Source: Streptomyces sp. 2114.4
Lineage (GTDB): Bacteria > Actinomycetota > Actinomycetes > Streptomycetales > Streptomycetaceae
Reading direction: 5' to 3'
DNA length: 64,000 nucleotides
Assembly (NCBI RefSeq): GCF_900187385.1
Contig: NZ_FYEY01000001.1
Span: 1,860,001 to 1,924,000, forward strand
Under the pieces are notes generated by a model, which had not been told where the DNA came from, did no database searches, and saw only the letters and a list, made by a program, of their open reading frames with translations. This document shows, one piece after another, positions 57,490-64,000 of this stretch. Each line of letters begins with the position of its first letter. The first letter of the stretch is position 1. The translations under genes were made by a program, and so were the position numbers.

Positions 57490-59298
57490 GTGACGCAGTT
57501 CGAGGCGGGCGAGCGGGACTTCATGCTGGACGGGCGGCCGGTGCGGCTGCTGTCCGGGGCGATGCACTACTTCCGGGTGCACGAGGCGCAGTGGGATCAC
57601 CGGCTGGCGATGCTCCGGGCGATGGGCCTGAACTGCGTGGAGACCTATGTGCCGTGGAATCTGCACGAGCCGCGGCCCGGCGAGTTCAGGGACCCGGAGG
57701 CGCTGGGGCGGTTCCTGGACGCAGTGCGGGCGGCGGGGCTGTGGGCGATCGTCCGGCCGGGACCGTACATCTGCGCGGAGTGGGAGAACGGCGGGCTGCC
57801 GCAGTGGCTGACCGGGCCGCTGGGGCGGCGGGTGCGGACGCGGGACGCGGCGTATCTGCGGGCCGTGGACGCCTGGTTCGCGCGGCTGCTGCCGCAGGTC
57901 GTGGCGCGGCAGTGCACGGCGGCGGGGCCCGGTGGCGCGGGCGGCGGGCCGGTGATCATGGTGCAGGCGGAGAACGAGTACGGCTCGTACGGCAGCGACG
58001 GGGTGTATCTGGCGCACCTCGTGGAGCGGCTGCGGGCGCTGGGGGTGCGGGTGCCGCTGTTCACCTCGGACGGGCCCGAGGACCACATGCTCAGCGGTGG
58101 TGCGGTTCCGGGCCTGCCGGCCACCGTCAACTTCGGTGCGGGGGCCGGGGAGGCGCTGGCGGCGCTGCGGCGGCGCCAGGCTCGGGGGCCGCTGATGTGC
58201 ATGGAGTTCTGGTGCGGGTGGTTCGCGCACTGGGGGCAGGAGCAGGTGCCGCGCGCTCCGGAGGATGCCGCGGCGGCGCTGCGCGAGATTCTGGAGTGCG
58301 GGGCGTCGGTCAATGTCTATATGGCGCACGGCGGGACGAATTTCGGCGGGTGGGCGGGGGCGAACCGTGCGGGCGCGCTGCATGACGGGGCGCTGCGGCC
58401 GACGGTCACCTCCTACGACTACGGGGCGCCGGTCGATGAACGCGGGCGGCCCACGGAGAAGTTCTGGCGGTTCCGGGAGGTGCTGGCCGCGTGGGCGGAC
58501 GGGCCGTTGCCCCGGGTGCCGGAGCCGCTGCGGGTGCTGGCGGAGCCGGTGCGTGCGGTGGTCGGTCAGTGGGCGTGTGCCGGGGACGTGATGGAGGTGC
58601 TGGGGGGTGCGGAGACCGAAGGGGGCGCGCCGGCGACGTTCGAGGAACTGGGGGTGGACCGGGGTGTGGTCCGCTACCGGGTCGAGGTGCCGGGGCCGCG
58701 TGGTCCGCGTCCGCTGCGGGTGCGCGGGCTGCGGGACCGGGCGGTGGTGTGGGTCGACGGGGTGCGCGGGCCCGTGGTGGACACCGAGGACGCCGTGCTC
58801 GGGGAGGTGGCCGGGCCGGCGTCGGTGGAGTTGTGGGTGGCGTCGCTGGGGCGGGTCAACTACGGGCCGCGGCTCGGTGAGTCCAAGGGGATCACGGGCG
58901 GGCTGCTGCACGAGCGGCAGTTTCTGCACGGCGTACGGTCACGGGGGCTGCGGCTGGATGCGATGGAGGATGCCGGGGCGCTGGCGAGGGTGCCGTTCCG
59001 GGCCGCGGAGGAGGCGGGCGGGGCCGCTGGGCTGTACCGGGGGACGGTGACGGTGGCCGGGCGGCCCGGGGATGCCGATCTCGCGCTGCCGGGGTGGCGC
59101 CACGGTTTCGCCTGGATCAACGGTTTCTGTCTGGGGCGCTATTGGGATCTCGGGCCGCAGCGGACCCTGTATGTGCCGGGCCCGGTGCTGCGCGAGGGCG
59201 CCAATGAGCTGCTGTTGTGGGAGTGGGAGGGCGCCCCGGCCCTGGTGGGGGACGAGGCGGGGGCGCCCGGTCTGTATCCGTGCGCGGGCGGGCGCTGA
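57490..59298 (+). CDS. GH35 beta-galactosidase
   Basis: 602 residues from GTG 57490; a GTG at 57436 with AGAGGG ahead is an alternative. GH35 features: FMLDGRPVRLLSGAMHYFRV, CVETYVPWNLHEPRPGEF, VRPGPYICAEWENGGLPQWL, QAENEYGSYG with the acid/base Glu 163, and CMEFWCGWFAHWG with nucleophile Glu 239, then YMAHGGTNFGGWAGAN. The C-terminal beta domains (GRVNYGPRLGESKGITGGL, FAWINGFCLGRYWDLGPQRTLYVPGP) are normal for the family. No signal peptide, so the enzyme acts inside the cell. It removes terminal beta-linked galactose. Confidence 0.93.
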   Translation: MTQFEAGERDFMLDGRPVRLLSGAMHYFRVHEAQWDHRLAMLRAMGLNCVETYVPWNLHEPRPGEFRDPEALGRFLDAVRAAGLWAIVRPGPYICAEWENGGLPQWLTGPLGRRVRTRDAAYLRAVDAWFARLLPQVVARQCTAAGPGGAGGGPVIMVQAENEYGSYGSDGVYLAHLVERLRALGVRVPLFTSDGPEDHMLSGGAVPGLPATVNFGAGAGEALAALRRRQARGPLMCMEFWCGWFAHWGQEQVPRAPEDAAAALREILECGASVNVYMAHGGTNFGGWAGANRAGALHDGALRPTVTSYDYGAPVDERGRPTEKFWRFREVLAAWADGPLPRVPEPLRVLAEPVRAVVGQWACAGDVMEVLGGAETEGGAPATFEELGVDRGVVRYRVEVPGPRGPRPLRVRGLRDRAVVWVDGVRGPVVDTEDAVLGEVAGPASVELWVASLGRVNYGPRLGESKGITGGLLHERQFLHGVRSRGLRLDAMEDAGALARVPFRAAEEAGGAAGLYRGTVTVAGRPGDADLALPGWRHGFAWINGFCLGRYWDLGPQRTLYVPGPVLREGANELLLWEWEGAPALVGDEAGAPGLYPCAGGR

Positions 59299-59336
59299 GC
59301 GGTCCGCCGGCGGCGGGCCCGCTGCCCCGGGGCGCG

Positions 59337-62300
59337 TCAGATCTCGCGTACCTCGAAGGAGTCCAGGACGAACTCCGCGGTCGCGTCGTCGGCCACCTTG
59401 CGCAGCCCCACCCATGCCTCGCCGTCGGCCGGTGCGGTGAACTCGTAGGTGTGGATGGCGGGCTGGAGGGCGACGGGCAGCGGGGTGCGGTGCAGTTCGC
59501 GGGGTGCGGGGGTGTCGGCGGCGGTGACCCAGGCGTACTGGCCGGCCTGCTCGTTCTCGTAGCGGAAGGTGACGCGGTAGCGGCGGCCGGGGGTGAAGCG
59601 GACGGTGTGCGGGACCGTCCGGTAGACGAGTCCGGTGTTCTCGCCGCGTGACTTGAGCGACTGGCCGCCGTCGATGACGTCGTCGATGGCCTTGCCGTTC
59701 CAGCCGCGCCGGGTGAACGGGGCGTGCCGCTGGGCGATATGGGTGCGGGGGTCGGTGCTGCCGCCCGCGTCGCCCTTGACGAAGACGCCCCAGCCCTGGG
59801 GCACGTGCTCGAAGTCCTCGTAGGCCAGGGTGCCCGGCTTGGTGGTGGGCCGGGCCGGTACGACGCGGAGGTTGTCGAACCGGACCCGGGCCCGGCCGGC
59901 CGCCGCGGTGAGGGCGAGGATGACCGGGCCGCCGCCCTCGGGGACGGTGAAGTGGGTGAAGAGGCGCTGGAAGCGGGTGCCGGACTTCCGGTCGGCGGCG
60001 ACGTAGTTGCCGGCGGTGGAGGTGTCGGTCCAGTTGGCGGCGGTGACGCCGTCGGCGGTACGGACCTCCAGGGCGGCCCGCCGCCGCTCCCCCGCCGTGA
60101 CGCCGACCTCGACCTGTACGGAGGCGGCGTAACTGCCGGGGGCGAGGCGGGCGAGGCGTTGGGCGACGGTGGCGGCGGCGCCGGCGTCGATGACCAGCTC
60201 GTAGTCGCCCAGCTTGCCGATCCGGACGGAGGCCGGGCCGGTGACCTGCCAACCGGCCAGGTTCCCGGAGTGGAAGCCGGGGTCGGTCAGGGGGGTGCCC
60301 TCGCCCCAGCCGGGGTCGCGCTGTACCGGGGCCTTGGCGCGGTGGACGACGTAGGCGACGCCGGGCCGGGCGGTGAGGGTGATCCTGCCGCCGCTGACGG
60401 GGAGCCGGGTTTCCTCGGTGCGGCCCTGGTCGGTGAGCCGGTAGGCGTGGACGGCGGCCGTGCCCGTCCAGCCGCGCGGCAGCGTCCAGGTGGTGGTGCC
60501 GCCACGGGGGTTGTAGTGGTAGAGCCGGTGCGGGTCGGTGGCCCGGCGGGGTTCCCAGGGGAGCAGGTAGGTGCCGTCGTCGTAGACCAGCCGGCCGTCG
60601 GTGGTGATCTTGCGGGTGCCCTCGGCGTCGCTGACGGAGGTCTTGGTAGGGCCCTCGAAGGTGATCTCGTGCGCGCCCCAGGTGCTGATCGGGTACGCCT
60701 GGAGGTACTTGGCGGGCAGGGCGTCGGTCCAGATGATCGTGTGGAACGCGTTCCAGTCGGTCTTGCCGACCCAGCCCTCGAAGTTGCCCATCCGGGCGTT
60801 GCCTAGCAGGGTGGGCCATTTGTCGGCGAAGACGTCCTTGTGGTGGTGGCGCAGGAAGCGGATCAGCCGGGAGTTGATGCCGCGGGAGGTGTCGGGGCCG
60901 TAGTCGGTCTCGTTCGCCCAGTGCGACCAGAGGGCGGAGCGCTCCAGGCCGTGGCCCCATTCGGTGGCGATCTGCCATCCCTGGTCGCGCAGATGGCGCT
61001 GCAGCTGGTCGGAGTTCCAGCCGGACTCGCGGAAGACGTCGAGGTAGAGGGTGGTGAGGGCCGGGTCGGTCTCCTTGCGGAGTTGCGCGAAGCGCCGGGC
61101 GATGTCGCCGGAGAGCAGATCGCGGCGGGCGTCGATGCGGTAGGACTGGTCGAGCCAGTCCCACTGCTTGTCGTCCTTGTCGACCAGTTGCTCGGAGAAG
61201 GCGTGGGCGACGGGGTAGGACTCGGTGGCGTTGACGTGCACCGCGAAGTCGCTGTTCCACTTCTTGCCGGCGCGGAGCAGGGTGTTGAGGTCTTCGAGGC
61301 CGCCGGCCCGGGTGTTGTAGTTGCCGCCGTAGTCGGGGTGGGCGGAGTCGTGGCCTTCGGACTGGTAGCCCTTGAGGAGGGTGAACTGCCGCAGCCCGTC
61401 GGTGGCCAGGGCGATCCGCTTGATGTGGTCGAGGGTGGCGAGGAACGGATTGGTGGCCTGGCTGGCGAAGTTGAACGGGATGTGCGGGACAACCCGCAGA
61501 TGCTGTTCCCCGGCGCCCAGCGGCATGACCATGATGTCGCGCAGCGCGATGGCGGCGTCCTGCCAGTCGGTCCGCCCGTCGCCGTTGCGGTCGCCGGTGA
61601 CGATGACGGTCGCGTACGGCAGCGGGTCGGTGGCGTCCACTCTTTGCCCGGCCGCCCGGTGGGTCCACTGGCCGCAGGACAGCTGGGCCTTGACGAAGCC
61701 GTCGCCCTTGACCGTCTGCCGCCAGAGGCGGCCGTTCTCCCAGGTGGTGGCCCCGGTGGGCTTGTCGTGGCAGGTGTTGTTCTCGATGGCGCCGGCCAGT
61801 GCGTCGGTGGCGACGACGGCGTAGGCGCATCCGGTGGGTGCGGCGTCGGCGGGGGTGTCCTCGGTGACCTGCACCAGGGTGTCGCCGCTCTTGGCCTTGT
61901 CCAGCTCGATCCGGGCGGCCAGCAGGGCGGCGCCGGGCTGGTCGCTGCGGACGCTCAGCAGGGCCAGGCCGGGGATCTCCAGGGTGCCGATGCGCAGCGC
62001 CGGGGTGTCGGCGATGCCGGTGACCCGCCAGGTCGTGCACCGGTCCCGGACGGCGATCTCGACGGTGATCCTGGTGCCACCGTCGAAGCCGAGCGTGTAG
62101 GTGGCGCGGTCGGCGCGGGTGCGGTGGGTGACGCGGGGGGTGTGGGCGGTGCCGTCGAGGAGGACCTGGGTGACCGGGGCGTCCTGGCCGTGCAGGACGG
62201 CGCCGGTGCCGCGGTCGGTGTAGGAGACGACCCGGGGGAAGGCGGTGTCGACCCGTACCTCCAGCGCGTCGGACCGGAGCACCGCCTCGCCTCCACGGGG

Positions 62301-62417
62301 TGCGGCGCCGGCGGGGTGCGCGCCGAGCGGGAGGGCGCCCGCCGCTCCGGCGAGCGCGGTGGCGGCGACGACGTTCCTGCGGCTGGGCCCGCGTGGGGCG
62401 CCGGTCTGTTCGTTCAC
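59337..62417 (-). CDS. Secreted GH101 endo-alpha-N-acetylgalactosaminidase
   Basis: 1026 residues from GTG 62417, with AGGAGG 9 bases ahead. A Tat-like signal (SRRNVVAATALAGAAGALPLGAHPAGAA) directs export. The core has GH101 hallmarks: HIPFNFASQATNPFLATLDHIKRI, LLKGYQSEGHDSAHPDYGGNYNTRAGGLEDLNTLL, LYLDVFRESGW (probable nucleophile Asp 460) and ATEWGHGLERSALWSHW (Glu 486, probable acid/base). Two C-terminal beta-sandwich carbohydrate-binding-like domains follow (about 690-860 and 865-1026). It would cut Gal-beta-1,3-GalNAc disaccharides from Ser/Thr of O-glycoproteins. Confidence 0.92.
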   Translation of the reverse strand: MNEQTGAPRGPSRRNVVAATALAGAAGALPLGAHPAGAAPRGGEAVLRSDALEVRVDTAFPRVVSYTDRGTGAVLHGQDAPVTQVLLDGTAHTPRVTHRTRADRATYTLGFDGGTRITVEIAVRDRCTTWRVTGIADTPALRIGTLEIPGLALLSVRSDQPGAALLAARIELDKAKSGDTLVQVTEDTPADAAPTGCAYAVVATDALAGAIENNTCHDKPTGATTWENGRLWRQTVKGDGFVKAQLSCGQWTHRAAGQRVDATDPLPYATVIVTGDRNGDGRTDWQDAAIALRDIMVMPLGAGEQHLRVVPHIPFNFASQATNPFLATLDHIKRIALATDGLRQFTLLKGYQSEGHDSAHPDYGGNYNTRAGGLEDLNTLLRAGKKWNSDFAVHVNATESYPVAHAFSEQLVDKDDKQWDWLDQSYRIDARRDLLSGDIARRFAQLRKETDPALTTLYLDVFRESGWNSDQLQRHLRDQGWQIATEWGHGLERSALWSHWANETDYGPDTSRGINSRLIRFLRHHHKDVFADKWPTLLGNARMGNFEGWVGKTDWNAFHTIIWTDALPAKYLQAYPISTWGAHEITFEGPTKTSVSDAEGTRKITTDGRLVYDDGTYLLPWEPRRATDPHRLYHYNPRGGTTTWTLPRGWTGTAAVHAYRLTDQGRTEETRLPVSGGRITLTARPGVAYVVHRAKAPVQRDPGWGEGTPLTDPGFHSGNLAGWQVTGPASVRIGKLGDYELVIDAGAAATVAQRLARLAPGSYAASVQVEVGVTAGERRRAALEVRTADGVTAANWTDTSTAGNYVAADRKSGTRFQRLFTHFTVPEGGGPVILALTAAAGRARVRFDNLRVVPARPTTKPGTLAYEDFEHVPQGWGVFVKGDAGGSTDPRTHIAQRHAPFTRRGWNGKAIDDVIDGGQSLKSRGENTGLVYRTVPHTVRFTPGRRYRVTFRYENEQAGQYAWVTAADTPAPRELHRTPLPVALQPAIHTYEFTAPADGEAWVGLRKVADDATAEFVLDSFEVREI

Positions 62418-62488
62418 GCGCACTGTCCTCCTTCGTGCCTGCACTGCCTGTCGGCGGACAGCGTGCTGCGCGTGCGAGTGGTGCGCCT

Positions 62489-62518
62489 ATGGACAAAGGA
62501 GGGGCAGGTGTTGGACAG
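62489..62518 (-). promoter_or_regulatory. Candidate operator upstream of the GH101 gene
   Basis: On the minus strand: CTGTCCAA-N12-CTTTGTCCAT, ending about 70 bp before the GH101 start. It matches the site between the AraC and GH35 genes in sequence, orientation and distance to the gene. Confidence 0.6.
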
Positions 62519-62611
62519 ATGTGGGGCGGGGCGGGTGCAGCAGGAAGCGGGAGGGTGGCCGGCGCGGCGGAAAGCCCGTACGCCCGTACGGCCGGTGCGC
62601 CCCGGGGTGCC

Positions 62612-63859
62612 TCAGGCCGTCGCCCCGCTGTCCAGGGGCAGTACGGCGGTGAGTTCCCAGCCGCCCTCGGCCGCGGGGCCCGCGAGGAGTCGTCCGCCCA
62701 TGGCCTCGGCCCGTTCGGTGAGGCCGGCCAGGCCGAAGCCGCCGCCGCGGGCCTGTTCGCCGAGGCGGGCCGGGCGGCCGCCGTCGTTGGCGATGCGCAG
62801 CTCCGCCCCGAAGGGTACGGACCGCAGGCCGATCCGTACCGCCGTGGCGTCCGCGGCGTGCTTGCGGACGTTGGTCAGCGCCTCGCGCACGATGCGGTAG
62901 ACCGCCGCGGCCACATCGTCCGGCAGCGTCTGTGCCAGGCCGGTGTCGACGGAGAGGACGACCGGCGGGCCGGTGCGGGCGAACGCCTCGGTCAGCGCCC
63001 GGACCTCGGCGAGCCCGGCGACCGGATGCGGGTGTGCCCCGTCCTCGCGCAGAACCCGCACCAGTCGGCGCATCGCGCCCAGCGCCTCGCTGCCGGATGC
63101 CTCGATCCGTTCGAGGGTGGCACCGGCCGGCCGGCCTTCGAGAGCGGTGAAGCGGGCGGCGCGGGCCTGGACGACGATGCCGGTGACATGGTGGGCGACC
63201 AGGTCGTGCAGCTCCCGCGCCAGTTCCAGGCGCTCGGCGGCCCGCACGGCGGCGAGATCGCGCAGCCGCCGGGCGTCCTGCCGGCGCAGGATCGCCGAAT
63301 ACGCGGCGACGACCACGGTGAGCACGGCGGGGACCACGGTGAACAGCCCCGGCCGGACGTCCCGCAGCGGGGCGGACACACAGGCCAGGCCCAGCAGCGG
63401 GCCGAGGACGGCGGCGGTGCGGCCGGGCGCCCGGCGGATCACGGCGGTGAGCAGGACGAGCAGGGCGATGCTCTCGCCCAGGCCCCACACCTCCCGTGCG
63501 TGCTGCCCGGCGATCAGCGCTGCCGACGCGGTGAGGGAGACCGTGGCCGCGGTCCACCCACGGCCGGTCAGCGGGATCCGTTCGGAGGGCACCGCACACA
63601 GACAGACCACGAGGCCGGCGGCCACCACGATCAGGTGCGGCCGGGCGGGCTGCGGGGCCGTCGCCAGTGCCTCGAACCCGACGAGGAGCAGCAGCGCCAC
63701 CGCGAGGGCGGCCCGGGCTGCGACGGCCTGCAGCGGAGGGGTCTTCGCCCACCGTGTCGGCCGGCTGCCGAGCGCGGTCCACCGGGCACGCACCGGGACA
63801 CGGCCCGGGAGGCGCCGTATCCCGGGCCGCGTCCCGGTGCGCTCGCCGTGCTCGCTCAC
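62612..63859 (-). CDS. NarL/LuxR-system sensor histidine kinase (HisKA_3 type)
   Basis: 415 residues from GTG 63859, overlapping the response regulator stop (GTGA). About six N-terminal membrane helices (AALAVALLLLVGFEAL, LIVVAAGLVVCLCAV, SIALLVLLTAVI, TVVPAVLTVVVAAYSA), then the dimerisation helix ERLELARELHDLVAHHVTGIVVQARAARFT with phospho-acceptor His, and the ATPase domain VYRIVREALTNVRKHA, ELRIANDGG, GGGFGLAGLTERAEAMGGRL. It signals to the regulator encoded just before it; the cue is unknown. Confidence 0.9.
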   Translation of the reverse strand: MSEHGERTGTRPGIRRLPGRVPVRARWTALGSRPTRWAKTPPLQAVAARAALAVALLLLVGFEALATAPQPARPHLIVVAAGLVVCLCAVPSERIPLTGRGWTAATVSLTASAALIAGQHAREVWGLGESIALLVLLTAVIRRAPGRTAAVLGPLLGLACVSAPLRDVRPGLFTVVPAVLTVVVAAYSAILRRQDARRLRDLAAVRAAERLELARELHDLVAHHVTGIVVQARAARFTALEGRPAGATLERIEASGSEALGAMRRLVRVLREDGAHPHPVAGLAEVRALTEAFARTGPPVVLSVDTGLAQTLPDDVAAAVYRIVREALTNVRKHAADATAVRIGLRSVPFGAELRIANDGGRPARLGEQARGGGFGLAGLTERAEAMGGRLLAGPAAEGGWELTAVLPLDSGATA

Positions 63860-64000
63860 GGGCCGCCGGAGGACAGACCGCTCTCCCAGGCCCAGAAGGC
63901 GATCTCGACCCGGTTGCGGGCGTCCAGTTTGATCTGCACGTTCGCCAGATGGGACTTGACCGTGGACAGCGACAGATACAGGGCGCCGGCGATCTCGGCG
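63856..64000 (-). CDS. LuxR-type response regulator, C-terminal end (cut by window edge)
   Basis: The last 47 residues are visible: AEIAGALYLSLSTVKSHLANVQIKLDARNRVEIAFWAWESGLSSGGP. STVKSHLANVQIKLDARNRVE is the recognition part of the LuxR/NarL HTH. Partner of the following histidine kinase through a GTGA overlap. Confidence 0.9.
   Translation of the reverse strand, partial: AEIAGALYLSLSTVKSHLANVQIKLDARNRVEIAFWAWESGLSSGGP

Noticed and set aside
58939..62496. Long ORF antisense/out of frame over the GH35 and GH101 genes
   Set aside because: Arg/Pro/His-rich translation with no domain, typical of a shadow frame in GC-rich DNA.

Overview
This window looks like a stretch of a Streptomyces chromosome. 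Evidence: very high GC with G/C-ending codons, GTG starts and ATGA/GTGA stop-start overlaps throughout, rare TTA codons (two noticed, so bldA-type control is possible), and a block of core actinobacterial genes (rpsA, coaE, polA, livJHMGF, an ANTAR response regulator, pyk) in an order I recall from other Streptomyces. All functional calls are from reading motifs in the translations; no database search was run.

Layout. 1-5.8 kb: an orphan PemK/MazF-like gene (cut by the left edge), a uridine-kinase-like protein without a recognisable P-loop, an IclR-type regulator and a quinone-oxidoreductase-type dehydrogenase on the minus strand, then a long gap and an FAD monooxygenase-like gene on the plus strand. 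5.8-14.7 kb: a DNA-transactions block made of a three-gene minus-strand operon (SNF2 ATPase, SWIM zinc finger protein, Helicase_C_3-type protein) joined by ATGA overlaps, six 30-bp tandem repeats in front of it, and a divergent UvrD-like helicase carrying a TTA codon. 14.8-31 kb: the rpsA/coaE/polA region with TPR, cupin, PAC2, methyltransferase, HrpB helicase, DUF3068, lytic transglycosylase and rhomboid-like genes. 31-41 kb: a molybdopterin oxidoreductase, a thioesterase and the branched-chain amino acid ABC transporter. 41-44 kb: an ANTAR regulator, a tRNA gene with a Leu CAA anticodon but a short variable loop, a HTH plus double-LAGLIDADG gene directly behind it, and pyruvate kinase. 44-56 kb: a SIMPL protein, a Tat-exported 5'-nucleotidase, an orphan DesA/DesB-like siderophore gene pair, a UvrA2-type ABC protein, a VOC protein and PepN. 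56-64 kb: a glycan-use locus with an AraC regulator, a GH35 beta-galactosidase and a secreted GH101 endo-alpha-N-acetylgalactosaminidase, then a histidine kinase and the end of its response regulator.

How genes may work together. The secreted GH101 would release Gal-beta-1,3-GalNAc from O-glycoproteins and the GH35 enzyme, which has no visible export signal, could split it inside the cell. A shared sequence (GTCCAA, 11-12 bases, CTTTGTCCAT) lies in the same orientation 70-80 bp upstream of both enzyme genes, next to the AraC gene that could read it. The most unusual spot is 41.6-42.6 kb, where an atypical tRNA-Leu(CAA) gene is followed by a LAGLIDADG protein whose first LAGLIDADG motif contains a TTA leucine codon.
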